Of a DNA stretch of 64,000 nucleotides, positions 10,334 through 24,430 are shown piece by piece. The notes under the pieces are model-generated. The model was not told where the DNA came from. It saw only the letters and a list, made by a program, of their open reading frames with translations, and did no database searches. Source of the stretch: Mangifera indica (lineage: Eukaryota; Streptophyta; Magnoliopsida; Sapindales; Anacardiaceae). Position 1 is the stretch's first letter. Each line of letters opens with the position of its first letter. The stretch spans positions 2,170,001-2,234,000 of the forward strand of contig NC_058150.1 of assembly GCF_011075055.1 (NCBI RefSeq), read 5' to 3'. A program made the position numbers and the translations under genes.

Positions 10334-13300
10334 ATGGAGCAGCCGCACAAAGAGCACAGGGCTCGCCAAGCTGGCTCTTCGGCGAGGAAGAAGAAGGGGA
10401 AGTCTGATAAAAATAAGCAAGATAATAAGCAAAACCCTAAGGTTTTAAATTGTTTTCGGTTATTATTGATGGTTGATGATAGTAAAGTTATCTTGTTTTA
10501 GCTGTTTTGATTGTTTCGTATTGCTATTGTTTGTTGTAGGCGTTTGCTTTTACTTCATCTGTGAAAACAAAGAGATTGCAGTCGCGAGCTGTTGAGAAAG
10601 AGCAACGCAGGCTTCACGTTCCAACTATAGACCGTTCTTATGGTGAACCGCTTCCATATGTTGTGGTAGTCCAGGGACCACCTCAGGTTTGTTTACATGC
10701 TTTTTTAGGATAAATTGAAAAAGTTTCATCTTGTTTTTGTAACTCTGGATGGTGCTTTTTTGTTTGGTGGTGGCAGGTTGGCAAGTCTTTGGTAATAAAG
10801 TCTCTCATAAAGCACTATACTAAGCATAATATTCCAGAGGTCCAAGGACCGATAACTATTGTATCAGGTTTATGTTTTCTTTCACCTACTGAAATTTTAA
10901 GTTAAAAAGTTATTGCAATTTAGTTTTTTATTTTTATTTTTAGTCTCTGATGAGGGATTGATGAAATTTGTTAGGTAAACAAAGGCGACTACAATTTGTA
11001 GAGTGCCCTAATGATATCAATGGCATGATTGATTGTGCAAAGGTTGCTGACTTGGCACTGCTTCTAATAGATGGAAGTTACGGGTTTGAAATGGTGAGAT
11101 TATAGTTGTTGTATCATTTTCACTCTTGGTTACCACATGATGTTTCTTTGGGAAACCTTGCCTTTGACTTATTTGGGCTGGTAGGATTGGTACTGGTTTG
11201 ATTGGTTGTTTTGGGCGTGTAAAATAATTTCAATAATAGAATATTTTTGTATTAATTTTTATTTCATTAGAAATGTTGTAGTTTGAATTATTGATGCTTT
11301 TTTTCAGAGTATTAAATGGTTGTACACCAAGCATAACATGATCAATTTGTCAATTGGCATGTTTGGTTTTACTATTTTATGCTGAGACTTTAATTGGCTT
11401 GCATCTTTTTTGTTCATGGAGCTGCCTGAGTTTTCCCTTTCTTTTCCTGATCTTTTAGTTCTTTATCATTTTCTGTTTTCCTGCTTTTAAGGATTGATCA
11501 ACATTTCTTTTGTCTAGCTAATTAAAAACAATTTGGAGTTTCTATATTATTTCTCTCTGTTGCAGGAAACCTTTGAATTTCTCAATTTAATGCAAAATCA
11601 TGGAATGCCAAGAGTAATGGGAGTTCTTACTCACCTTGATACATTCAAGGATGTGAAGAAGTTGAGAAAAACAAAGCAGCGTCTCAAGCATCGTTTCTGG
11701 ACAGAAATTTATGATGGAGCAAAATTATTTTATTTATCAGGTCTCATTCATGGGAAGTAAGTATATCTTCACAGTTCCATTAGTTATGGATTTATACAAA
11801 CTATCATAGGTAAGGTTAATTGTGCCTATTTCTTTCTTGATTTACTAGATACTCAAAACGTGAGATTCACAATCTTGCACGATTCATCTCTGTTATGAAG
11901 TTTCCTCCTTTGTCATGGAGAACTTCTCATCCTTACATTTTGGCCGATCGTTTTGAAGATGTCACTCCTCCTGAGAGAGTGCAGATGAATAAGAAATGTG
12001 ACAGAAATGTCACACTTTATGGTTACTTGCGAGGTTGTAATTTGAAAAAGGGAACTAAGGTGTGTGTTTAAACCATCTAATATCACTATTTACATCTGCA
12101 ATTTTTTCTTATTAATGAAAATGCTATTTTAACTTTTTTTTATTTAAACTAATGATGGTGGGACTTTGCATCATGAGGGTTGTTCCTTGATCCTCTTGTA
12201 CTGTAATGAATAATGATTTCTCGCTACATGTTCAAAATGGACTGGATCTTTGGATACAGTCTAAAATAAATTGAAGCAATGGATTAGAAAATACATATTG
12301 CTTTTTTCTCTACTCCTAGTTTTCTTCCTACATCATAAACTTATATATGTATTGCAACAAATGCATAAAGAAGTAAATCCTGGATGATAAGGCTTTGTTC
12401 TTTCTGTCATACATGGTTATGATTTGAAAAGGGAGGCTACCTTAGGCATCTTTTAGTCATTTGATGGCTGTGCAGTGTTGTTTATACATAAGCATAGTTC
12501 TTTATATAGAAATGTGAATATTTAAACCCAACTTAGCCATTAAGACTCCAATATTTTTGCTTATACAGAATTTATAAGGTAACATTAAGGATGGATTTAT
12601 GTACAGTGGGTCAGAGAACGAGTTGAAAGCTACCGGATTCAAGGGCTTGATTTCGTTTGTTTCTATTAGGTTGGAAGTGTCTTTAAAAAATCAGTGGTCA
12701 GAGAGTCTGATTTTTAGAAACAAAGTAACAATTTCTCTGAGCATATTATTGAGTATACAACTCTTGAAATCATTTGAGGATTATGGATTTAGGTTAATGT
12801 TGAGATGTAGAGGAGATGTATATAGCATTTAAGCCTGCCCAACTGAATGTGACAGGCAAGCATTGATTTGTAGGACTTTTGGAGCAATTAAATTACAATG
12901 CAGTCATACATAACGTTTTTGTTTTTCACAAAAAAAGGAAGATATTTTTTCTTTTGTCAATCTGTAGAAACTTTAATTTGAATCATAAACCACTTTTCTA
13001 GTTTGCAAAAGGTTGGGGAAGTGAAGTGCACCTTATATAGTTTTTTCCATGTATGAGTTTGGGATATTTCGTGTGCTTGAGTGGTCTTGATGTTTTGTGG
13101 TCATTAAGTTACCGTCGTCAGATCTAATTTAGATGCATGAGGTTTTAAAACATTATGCAATTTTGTATATTTCCTTCAAATAATTGTAACAGAAAATGCA
13201 TAATTCAATTTTTTATTTACCACCCTATATCTTTGCCCTTAGTTGGTTTTGTATGTCAAGCTCTAGTGGGCCACATCCTCAGCTTGATTCCTTGTCTTCA

Positions 13301-16300
13301 GCATTGACCATCACGTTTTTTAATTATATTCCTTCTTTACATTTGCAATATATTTTTTTATTTGTTTTACAAATAATAAAAAATGCAAACACCTTCTTAA
13401 TTTAGACGTATAGAATGGTTGATTGGAATAAGATCTTCATTTTTGTCCCTTTCCTTTGGAAAATATGGTTAATTTACAATATGCTAGTGGTTAGATATTC
13501 CTTTATCTTGCTCCACTCCTTAAATTTTGTACATCTGTGTCCTAATTTCAGTTGTGAATCAGGTGCATATTGCTGGTGTTGGGGATTATAATATAGCTGG
13601 TGTTACAAGCTTAGCTGATCCGTGTCCTTTACCATCTGCTGCGAAAAAGAAGGGTCTCCGTGACAAGGAAAAGCTTTTTTATGCACCCATGTCTGGACTT
13701 GGGGATCTTCTGTATGACAAGGATGCTGTCTATATAAACATAAACGACCACCTCGTTCAGTTTTCTAGAGTTGATGACGAAAATAGAAAAACTATCCGGA
13801 AAGGTTTACTAGTTATTTCCTGTTCTCACTTTGTTTTGTTCCATTTTTTAACAAACAAAATTCTTTTAGTTTGCTTATTTCACCTTTTTGTTGTTCATGT
13901 TCTGTGATGTATCAAAGTGGAAATATCTTTTTGTCTCTTTTCCAAGTCTTTAAATTATATTGAAAACATTTTTATACTTATAAATTTTGTTGTTATGTTG
14001 TTTTAGATGATATATCTTTCTCAGAATGTGGGGCAATAGGAAAATATCTCAGATTTTCTTACGGGTTGCAACTTTTATCATTTTTTTTGTTAATGTTTTT
14101 GTTTGGTTGTTCCCAGGGAAGGATCAAGATGTGGGTGAGGTGCTGGTAAAGTCACTTCAAAACACAAAATATTCAATTGATGAGAAGTTGGAGAAGAGCT
14201 TCATTAATCTTTTCAGTCAGAAACCTAATACCTCATCAGAAACTTTAAATGATGCAAAAGACACTGATGAACAATCTGGGGCAGGAATTAAGAATGATGG
14301 TTTTGGAGATGAACATATTGATGATGTCCTGGATGATTTAGAGTACTCTGAACAAGATGAAGACGTTAAAAATGATGAAATTATTGCAAGTGGAAGTTGT
14401 GGTTCTGATGAAGATGACTTGAAGGAACATGTAGAATTTAATAATGGAAGGCTGCGGAGAAAAGCTGTTCTTGGAAACAACATTGATAGTAGTGATTTGA
14501 AGGTATGGGGGCTGGGACTTGCTTCTTTCATAGAACCATTGACCTAAAGGGAAGGCGGTGGTGGAGTGTTATGAAACCGTGCAAATTTAATTTGTGTATT
14601 CAGATGCTTTTTATTCTTTCCATGCTTTAAAAGTAAAGAAATGAACACAGATTGCATTTTAGACAATTTTGGCACATTTAGGTTGTCCTACTTTTCATAA
14701 CTGAATGTATTGAAGCCCACCTTAACTTCTCAATTGTTTGATAAGATCACTTCACTAGAGTAGTATTTAGAATTTGTGTACCTCATATGTATATTTTAAC
14801 TTGTAAAAATAATTCACATGGGATATCAAGAAATTTTTGGTTTGGAATCATGATGTTCGATATGCTTTTACTGTAGGATGAGGGTGATGAGGATGATGAG
14901 GATGAGGATGATGACAAAGATGATAATGTAGATAATCATTCATCTTCTGGCTCAGATTTTTCAGATGGAGAGGATGATCAAATAGATGGTACCTTTTTCT
15001 AGCTTAAAGTCATAGATTAAATATTTTGTGCTGCAGTGTTTGTGCTTTTGAAAAGCTTCTGTATGATATTTGTAACTATATTTTACTATTAAGAATGTAG
15101 AAATCAGTTTAGTATGGGTAGAGGGAAGGATTGAATATGACAAACCTGATCCATGTTTTTTGTTGGATTTTTGTATTTGTAACTGTTTGATAATATAGGT
15201 GGTCAAATTCTTATACAGACTTGCTTTCAGCATGGAAATTTCTCTATTTCTAAACTTGTCTAACTCATTGCTGTACATGAAGATGGCTTGGGGAATATAT
15301 CAAAGTGGAAAGAGTCGTTGTTGGAGAGGACTGTCTCAAGACAAAATATCAATCTCATGCAGCTTGTATACGGGAAATCTGCGCCAACATCACTAACACA
15401 TTCCAATGGAGTTCAAGACAGTAGTGAGGACGAAGAAAGTGATGACGATGAATTCTTTCGACCTAAGGGCGAAGGGAATAAGGTTTTTCCTGATGTTACT
15501 TTTACCATAAATTCCATAACTCTTTTTCAAAAGAGCTCCTTCTAAATTTGTAGGATGTTTAAACTCTATTTGATTATTTTAATATTGTTTTGTGTGCTAT
15601 AAATGGAACTTTGTTTCTTTCACTTACTCTTGTTGCCTGTAAATTACAGAAGTTGAGAGAAGGACTTGATAATGAAGATATCAATGCTGAAGATTGTTCC
15701 AAATTTAGAAGCTATGAAAATATAAAAAACTGGAAAGAGGAGGAAATATATGAAAACATACGAGATCGTTTTGTCACGGGTGATTGGTCGAAAGCTGCTC
15801 GCAGAAATCAAGGAACAGACAGTAACTTTGAGGATGATGAGGACGATGATGTATATGGTGACTTTGAAGATTTAGAAACTGGTGAGAATCATGAGAGCCA
15901 TCCTAAAGATGATTCTAGAAATGGTACCATCCAGAATGAAGATGAATCAGCAATTGAGGAGCGGAGGTTGAAGAAGCTTGCACTTCGTGCAAAATTTGAT
16001 GCTCAATATCCTTTTTACTTTTGACTGCTTCATACTTTTTCTTAAACATGTTATTCATATTTCCTGCCTTCTTCCCCGGCTGTCATTGATAGATTAATCC
16101 ATTAACTTTGATGTAGTTGTAATGAATTGATGTCAATTATTGCTAATTTTGCTGTTATCCTCTCCATTTTTCTGAATTTTCTGGTTGCCCTTTTTTTTTT
16201 ATGCTTTTCTTTATCAATGCCATTTAGTATTTTCGTATCATTGGAGGTAGTACCTATATTTTGGTTTTCTGGTAACTTTTGCTGTCTAATATATTGAAAT

Positions 16301-19229
16301 AATGCTTCTGTCTTGACCTTAACTTCTCTTTTACGTATGATGGATCTGATTCAGCAGATGAGGAAATTGAAAATAAACAGGGGGCCAAGTTTCATCGTGG
16401 TCAACCCAATGAAGTTGGACTTGTTGACAAGGTATGTATTGTGGTTTTGATCATAAATTTCTGCTGCTGTTGAGTTTTGAGTGGTAAGTTTTGCTTGGTT
16501 CTTCCAGATGAAAGAGGAGATTGAACTTCGGAAACAAATGAACATATCTGAACTCAATGATCTTGATGAGGTCACTCGATTAGAGATTGAAGGCTTTCGG
16601 ACTGGGACATATGTAAGATTGGAGATGCATGGTGTCCCTTTTGAGATGGTCGAATACTTTGATCCCTTTCATCCAATTTTGGTTGGAGGAATTGGCCTTG
16701 GTGAGGAAAATGTTGGATACATGCAAGTAAGAAGACATATCTTTTAATATTGTTCAATGCTGGCTTGTGTTCTTCCACTAAATGTCTTTAATTATTTATA
16801 TGTCTTTGGAAAATTACTGCTCAGGAATTAGTAGAAGTTAATTGTAGGATATGATATCTTTAGGCTTATTTGTATGCGTTGACTGTGTAATAACTACTTA
16901 GTTTAAGAAACCTGATTGGTGGCCTACAGTTTACTACAAACACAAACCAGAATTAGAGGGTGAATTTGCTGTTTTGTTGTTATTCTGACTGATAAAATTA
17001 ATCTTTTTTCATTGTGTTTGTATTGATCTGTGTCTGATATGGCTTACAATTGCTTTTCTTCCAGGCTAGGTTAAAGCGACACAGATGGCACAGGAAGGTA
17101 CTGAAGACTAGGGATCCTATAATAGTTTCTATTGGTTGGAGACGGTTCCAGACTGTACCTGTTTATGCCATTGAGGACCCGAATGGGAGGCATCGTATGC
17201 TGAAGTACACTCCAGAACACATGCATTGCCTGGCCATGTTTTGGGGTCCTCTTGCCCCTCCTCACACTGGGTTGGTTGCTGTCCAGAATTTGTCTAACAA
17301 TCAGGTCAGTTTTTTTCTTGTGCTAGCGACCTGATAAAAATAAAGATTTCTGGATCTAGAAAGGCTTCTTAAGAGTTTTCCTGTTAAGATGATGTGTCTT
17401 CTCATGCATAGCACCCCAATTACATGTTCCATATTTTTATTGATGTGTTTATAACTCAGGATTTAGGACATTATATTCTATGCAGTGCTGGCTAAAATCC
17501 AAATAATATTTGAGTTAGCATGAGGCTTGATGAATAATGTCTTTCTAGAGCAGCCGTTACTATCTATATTTAGTTGATCATTACTATTTATGCTTAATGA
17601 ATGAGACCTCACTTTCAACTACCTGATGGCCTTGATCAGTGTTAGCTATGTTTTGGTTACATAAAGTGCCCACTATCCGTTTTTGAGGTGCTGCAGCGCA
17701 GTTAAGGGATTTATTTGTCATATAGTTCATTACAACTGTGAGCATTTATGAATGTTGAAACCTCTGTTTGCTGTTGGGCTATCTATCTATCTTTTATTTT
17801 TCTTTTACCTTTTCCTCTTTTAATTTATATTATCATAATCAACTAATATCTTTAATTTGGATTTTTAGGCTGCATTTAGGATCACAGCCACAGCAGTTAT
17901 ACTTGAATTCAATCATGAAGCAAAGATAAAGAAGAAAATTAAACTGGTGGGTTATCCATGCAAGATATTCAAAAAGACAGCACTTATCAAGGATATGTTC
18001 ACTTCTGATCTTGAAGTAGCTCAATGTGAGGGTAAAGAGGTTCGGACTGTCAGTGGAATCCGTGGACAAGTGAAAAAGGTATGTGTGAAATGAAGACATT
18101 TATCTTACCATCCTTTGACTTGCATCAATTGCATTTGCTTGTCATTAAGTAAATTATACTGAAAAATAACATGAATAGCTGTCTCTTTTATCTAAAGATT
18201 GTTTCCCCTTGTATGTGCTCTTTTTTTCTAACACATCAAAAGGGGAGAATTCTTTATCATAGCTGATCATTCCTCTTGCTGTGGTGAAGGCTGATCAACT
18301 TTTAACTGTTTATCTTGGCAGGCCGCAAAAGAGGAGATTGGTAACAATCCGAAAAAGAAGGGAGGGCAAACTAGAGAAGGGATTGCTAGGTGCACCTTTG
18401 AGGACAGAATTCTGATGAGTGACATTGTTTTCATGCGTGGATGGGCTGATGTTGAAGTTCCTCGCTTTTTCAACCCACTGACCACAGCCTTGCAACCTCG
18501 TGATAAAACTTGGCGAGGAATGAAAACCGTGGCTCAGTTGCGGAGAGAAAACAATCTTTCTATTCCTGTTAACAAGGATTCACTTTACAAGGTAATTTGT
18601 ATCATTAAGCCTGTAGTTATATCACTTTCTTTTTTTCATATTGCTCGTTTAGGGTAGCTTTCATGTGGTAAGTTAAAATCATTTTCTTTTGTTTGTGTCT
18701 TTCTGGCAGCCGATTGAAAGGAAACAAAGGAACTTCAACCCATTGGTGATTCCAAAGACATTACAGGTGGCTCTCCCATTTGAATCAAAGCCCAAGGATA
18801 TACCTAGCCGGAAGCGGCCACTTCTTGAAAATAGAAGAGCTGTAATAATGGAGCCTCATGAGAGAAAAGTTCATACTCTTGTTCAACATCTTCAATTAAT
18901 TAGAAATGAGAAGGTATGTGCACCTTGATCAAAAAATTATGTATACATACTTGAACCCTAATGATCATAATGTCACAACTAGTATTTTCTTGTCTACTAT
19001 TACACATCACATATTTCCAGTTACAAATTTTATATATTCACATATTTCATTGGGGGTTTTGCAGATGAAGAAACGGAAGCTCAAGGCGGAGCAGAAGAGA
19101 AAGGAACTTGAAGCAGAGAAAGCTAAGGACGAACAATTAACAAGAAAGCGGCAGAGAGAAGAAAGGCGGGAGAGATACCGTGAGCAAGATAAACTAAACA
19201 AGAAGATTCGGAGACATTCAGAGGCCTGA
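10334..19229 (+). CDS. BMS1: Ribosome biogenesis GTPase BMS1
   Basis: Nucleolar GTPase that, with Rcl1, drives pre-rRNA cleavage in 40S subunit assembly (family knowledge). Eighteen exons join to 1188 residues, the usual plant length: 10334-10441, 10540-10686, 10777-10867, 10975-11093, 11566-11756, 11849-12059, 13563-13803, 14117-14502, 14877-14988, 15283-15482, 15650-16005, 16335-16431, 16508-16726, 17065-17304, 17869-18078, 18322-18591, 18710-18913 and 19065-19229. The start ATG has a GCCATGG context. P-loop GPPQVGKS is at 82-89, a G3-like VECPND at 124-129, and THLD in place of NKxD at 177-180, typical of BMS1. An AARP2CN-like region (about 224-310) precedes an acidic Asp/Glu middle and the conserved BMS1/TSR1 C-terminal domain ([13 protein letters not shown] to [16 protein letters not shown]). 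The tail is a Lys/Arg-rich helix. Intron 11 is AT-AC (see separate entry). Confidence 0.96.
16006..16334 (+). other. AT-AC (U12-type) intron in BMS1
   Basis: The reading frame across exons 11 and 12 closes only if the intron starts at ATATCCTTTTT (16006) and ends at TTTTAC (16334). The join gives FDA-Q-YDGSD with a CA|G split codon and continues in the conserved frame. ATATCCTTT matches the U12 donor consensus. GACCTTAAC (16315-16323) matches the U12 branch element and sits about 12 bases before the AC end, the required spacing. There is no pyrimidine tract plus AG that would give the same frame. Confidence 0.9.
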
Positions 19230-20696
19230 TTTTCCCAACTACAAATGTTAATCTTGTCATTCTGGCTCAGGCAAATCTGATCAATGAAAGGTCAACTGTG
19301 GTGCACAAAATGACTTCTCAAGAATGGTAAATGCTGAACCTTGCAATCCTTTGCTGTGGTATCCCTTAAGGGCGATCCTTGACAGCAAGTCTGGTTGAGC
19401 TTGGTCAAAATCAATTCATGGCCATTGATTTGTTGTTAAAGCACCAATATCAACGAAGATGGACCAGAAGATCAAGCCTCTTGACCCCTTCCATTGACAT
19501 TTAAAATGAACTCGAGCAACTTTCAGGAGTTGTACTATATTGTGTTGTAATTGTAACTATGTAGGTACATCATATTAACATTTTTATGTCTGAGAGTAGT
19601 TTTTTGTCCACTCAGGACAAAATATTATTTTCTGAGGCTTGAGATGTGAAAGAGGAAAGTTACAAAAGTTTGTGAAAGATAAGTTAGATACAATCTGAAA
19701 AGAATTATCTATTTCAATGGTACGAAACTAAGTATCTTTGCAGCGTCCTTAACTTGGTGTAACTTTCCCTTCACACTTTCTGAAGAAAAAAAATCGAAAA
19801 CGGCTCTTTTTATGCGCCTTACTTTCCATGGCATGGCATGTCATGGAACATTGGTCCATATCAACCATATCTAGTTGTGATTGAGGATCCCTCGCCAATG
19901 TCCTTCATCTCCATATTGTTCTCGTTGCTTGAGTTAGACAAGAAGGATTCCTCAGCTTGCAGAGGGTGGTTTTCCTTTGCTCATGTAAATTGGTGTACAA
20001 TATTGGATAAGCAGATGAATCAAACTCAAATCAAATATAACTTCAAATCCAAACCGTCTCGGTTCAAATCCTCTCCTAAATATATATCGCTATTCCATGA
20101 ATCTGAGAGAGGATCTTTAATTACCATGCACTGTTGTTTGGGGAGGATCTTAAATTACCATTTATTGTTGTTCTGTGCGATCTACCTGTGTTCACTTGAG
20201 CTATCCGATAATGAAATAAGTTTTTTTTCAAAGGTGAATTCTGTTTTGATTTGAAAGTCTTTAAAAGTATCAATAAAACTATATATGCTTCAAACATCCA
20301 AAATGATAAAATGATTAGATAATCATAAATTATAGGTAAAATAATTTAATTACACAATGATATATTATTAGTATTTAATTATAAATAAACATTTTTAAAA
20401 AAAAGAAAAAAAAGGAGAAATATAACATGAAAATAAAGAGAGGGAGAAACTAAATAATATACATCCATTGATAAGACGAATTTCAAATTAAATTTATTTT
20501 TACCACTGGATTTTTTAAATCCTTCAAAATCTAACAGTTCCTAATTAACTTTCCTACATAATTGAACTTCAGGAAACTTGGTCCCAGTGAAGCCACAAAG
20601 AAAGAAGAAACAAGAAAAGAGAAAGATTCGGATCCAACGAGTAGATGCAGAAAGACTACAACAGAATCAGCAATTTATTTTATCTAATGAAGCACA
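19230..20696. other. Convergent intergenic region between BMS1 and the GCD1-type gene
   Basis: The first 350 bases or so are probably the BMS1 3' untranslated region, with AT-rich spacer beyond. A 138-codon open frame at 19838-20254 has no recognisable motif and no codon bias, and I do not accept it. The 3' untranslated region of the minus-strand gene lies just left of 20697. Confidence 0.5.
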
Positions 20697-23598
20697 TTAT
20701 GGGAAAATTCTGCGCCGATGGCGGGGTTTCTCTCGCTTCACGTACATTTTTTCCATTTCATTCAGAGGTCGGCTAGACCCATCTGGCATGCTAACAAACT
20801 TCCAGCCCCCACCCCCTCCTCGCTTGCCTCGTGGCCCCAATTTCTCAACTGTGAATTGCCAACCTTCAGAAGATCGACGCCTGCTATATTTGTGGCATTT
20901 CACCTTCCCTGCAACCTGTAAAAAGACAACAATATCATATAAAGGTACAGCAAAAGACACGAAATGTACAGATTCAATCAGCAACATACCGAGTGAGCAA
21001 AATAGAGAAGAGAAACATAAGGATTCATGCAAAGCTGACCACAATGGTAAAATTGCATTCTATTTACTATTCACAAGTTAATTAAATGAACTTCATCTCC
21101 TAATCATCTGATACTTGTTTTTCTAGGACTAATCATCTGATTTTTGATCATTTGACAACGATTTGAAGAATAATAGTGGGGTAAATGTTCATCACCATAT
21201 AGTAGAAAGGAAAAACTATCAAGTTATCAGTTAAAAATGAGACAGGTCACTCAAAATTTTAGGAATCACGATTTTGTAAACAGATCTGCCTCCACCAGCG
21301 TATAGTAGATGATACTGGAGTCCCTATTCTACTAACAGCCTCACCTCAGCAATCCAATTTAAAAAATATTGGCACATAAAATCTGTCATCAATTCATCAA
21401 TACACAAATAAACTTTCTCAGACCTGTGCATGCAAGTGCATTTGTGTTATATAGAGAGAAAGAGACTGAAAAGTAACAAGATTCTAACAACTTTTGTACT
21501 CTATATCCCCCTTTTTGGATAGGAAACAGAACAACAACAGTTTTTTTCTCAATAACAGAAATGAAAAACCAAGATTATATACAAAAGCTAATTATCTTTT
21601 ACTTGTCACAAGCCTAAGGTTAAGAGGATGCGAACTTACTTTCATTTTGTTGAAATTCATTCTCTGGACAAAGTCTTGATATAGCATTTCATCCTCTTTC
21701 TGGGAGATCTCATAATGAACTTCATCTAGGTCTTTGATAGTACCATCCCAGCCCTCCGGCATAACCTTAAAGTCAGGTTTATAAGGAAGGGATGCCACAT
21801 GGAATTCCCGGTCGTGAGAGATAAAGAATCTGCAGTAAAGAAATTTAAAAATAAATGCAAAGAAAATATAAGGTCATTATTTCAGAGGCAAATCTGCCAA
21901 TCTTTATCTAATTCAATGTTTTCTAGTTCTGGTTTAACACAACTATTTTTTTGGACAACTTTATTCATTTACATGATAGCTTATGTAAGCACTAAGCACA
22001 TGAATGTAAGACCACATGTATACAACAAGATGTACATAACAAACTAGAGCAAGAGAGCATTTTATGATTTAATAAATTTTGGCGTTCCCATCCGTCATGG
22101 TATCAAATATCTATTTCATGTCAACAATACAATAAACATGAAAACACTATCATCAACATGACCAGCAACACACAAAGCCACACCAGCCCCAAGTTAGAAC
22201 CAAAAGTAACTTTTAAGCACTTGCCCTACCACAGCTAAACAGATTTTGTTTCATTAAAAGGTTACCAAGTTCAAGAAAGCTGCAGCTATGATTGAGTCAC
22301 TGAGATACTTTTAAGGGTAGCTTTTGCTTAGAAGAATTGTAAAATATAATACAGCTTAGTAAATTTTGTCCAAAGAAAAAAAAAATTAAATGATGTGAAT
22401 CAATAGTAGATGAGAAAGAACTCAATTTATGACATCAAATATCTGCCCTACTTTCACAAAACCTGACATACCAACTCCCGCTATGATACAAGCCACAAGG
22501 CAATTATATGCACAACTAATCATTGAAACAGAGAAATGTATAGTATCTCCAACGTATATGATTTAAATAAAATCATTAGGTATTTGGTCAGAGGATCTGC
22601 AAGATGAAATTTCTATGCCTGAAGAAAATAACCTCAAAGTAGTTACTGAAGAAGAATCTACTTACCTAACCATAGCTATTCAAATTGCTACTATATCCTC
22701 TAATCATGCTTTCTATAAACAACCACATCATAAAATATAATGTAAGTACTGATGATTGCATACCAACATCAAGCCCAAAAGCCAAACAAGAATGATATAA
22801 GACATTAAATATTAAAAATAAACAATGATTAGATAAAAAATCTCACTCAGGGCAGGTGTCAAGCAGAAGCTCAACAGAGTCATCCAATGGATGGCCAAGC
22901 TTTTTCTCTTCTTCCTCCTCAAGCTCCTTCAGCCACAGAATTGCATGCACTCTCTGCCTCATTATCCTATAATCCTTGGCAAGCCTCTCAACAGTATAAA
23001 TCTCAGGATTCTGTTTGTGCAAGCGGTACATCTCTGCCTTCTCTGAGTCCTTGAGATAAGACCCCCTTGCACCAGGCTCTCGTACTTGCTTCAGCAGCAC
23101 ACACGTCTCACGCATTCTCTCACCCCATCCCTCAACGAAAGCCTTGCTCTTTCTGTTCTCTGCCTCCATTTCCCTGACCTCATCTTCAAGCTCTTGCATA
23201 TCAGAGACCACTTTAGATTGATAATATGTATCCTGTCCACTGCTGCTGGAACTAGCTTGATGTCCAACAGCCTCTCCATTGAAGTGCTCCTTGGTCAATC
23301 CAGTTGACCAGGTTGAACTCGTTTCCCAACTCAGATCATCAGAACTGGTGCCACCAATTGATCCACCCATTGCCTTCTCCCATTCATTTTTGCCTTCACT
23401 CCCATCTTCACCACCACCTGATTTCACAGAAAATGTTCGGGTCACAATAACCCGATTAGCCTCACATCCACTCTTTGAAGCAATATTCACATTATTTCCC
23501 AATGAGGGCAAAGTTTTCTCCAAAATTCTTGTGGTGTTTGTGACAGTACTAAGGGAAGTAGATGACAAGCGAGATAACAAACGGGTAAGATTATGCAT
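20697..23598 (-). CDS. GCD1: GAMETE CELL DEFECTIVE 1-type mitochondrial protein (neugrin-like region)
   Basis: Arabidopsis GCD1 is a mitochondrial protein needed for male and female gametophyte function (family knowledge). Three coding exons on the minus strand, 22847-23598, 21640-21829 and 20697-20915, join to 386 residues. The start MHNLTRLLSRLSS is the first ATG downstream of a probable leader acceptor; residues 1-55 are rich in Ser, Thr, Arg and Leu with almost no acids, as in a mitochondrial presequence. Then come a Ser/Gly-rich linker, a coiled-coil-like Glu-rich stretch (MQELEDEVREMEAENRKS), and a neugrin-like block (about 195-245) with MYRLHKQNPEIYTVERLAKDY. The C terminus is strongly conserved in recall: MPEGWDGTIKDLDEVHYEIS, KCHKYSRRRSSEGW and a basic end. 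The exact biochemical role, perhaps in mitoribosome or RNA handling as for neugrin, is inference. Confidence 0.9.
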
Positions 23599-24430
23599 AT
23601 TATCAGTACTCAAAATCAAAGTCTGTTTCTTCAAAACCACACTACAAGTACACAATCCTGAAACAAGAATAACTGCATTTCAGTAACTTGAAAAATAAAC
23701 CCAGTTACCATCATATAATTTAATTAACTTCCCTAAGGTTTGTCCTCATAATTTGAAAGATACAGATGAACTTGATCAAAAATTTAGAAAATCATTAACT
23801 TGCCCAAGACAAGAATTCCCTTAAAACTTACCCTTCCTTTTCTAGGGAAAAAAATGTGAACCAAAGAATACAATGAAATGTATAAGATGAAATACACTAA
23901 AAATACTGAAAGTCTTCTATTCAAGATAAGCATAACAAGTTCTAAAGCCATTTTTTAACTCCGAAAATATATAAACAGAACGAAAACATAAAAAAACAAA
24001 AAAAGTGCTTCCGCTAGCACGACAGAATGAATAATATTTTTAGCTATGAAAGAATAAGTAAGAACAGTAACAACATTAGAAACAAAAACCATATGGCGAA
24101 CTCCAACAAAAATCCTATGTTCTCAAAAAATTGACCTAATGTGATACGAAAGATTCAGTAAAAATGAAAGAAAGAAATCCTTCGCCTTTCCGCTTTCCAA
24201 TTATCATAACTCAATCATCAAAATATGCACTACCCAAATTTTATTAACAACTGATAAAAAAAAAAAAAGTCAAGATTCCCATTTTTGAAGCTAGAACCAC
24301 AACTGAATAGACGGAAACAAAATACCGGAAAAGGAGGCGGCGACTGGCACAAACAGCTTGGTCGAGGCTGAGTTCGACTGCTGAGAGAGTTGGCGGCCGC
24401 TCAAATATTGTGGTATAGGAAGAGGGTCAC
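23599..24430 (-). other. Probable 5' leader with intron of the GCD1-type gene
   Basis: On the minus strand a GC-rich block at about 24328-24420 ends at TTTTCCG|GTATTTTG, a likely donor. A matching acceptor TTGTTTCAG lies at about 23661, ahead of the ATG at 23598. This gives a leader intron of about 660 bases. The in-frame TTG-initiated extension upstream of the ATG is therefore not taken as coding. Confidence 0.55.

Noticed and set aside
12599..12832. 77-codon frame within BMS1 intron 6
   Set aside because: Inside a long intron, not in phase with the flanking exons, no splice signals.
16001..16024. BMS1 ending at the TGA at 16022
   Set aside because: This stop is created only by reading into the AT-AC intron; the conserved C-terminal domain continues in frame from 16335.
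19838..20254. 138-codon plus-strand frame
   Set aside because: No family resemblance, no coding-like composition, placed in a convergent spacer.
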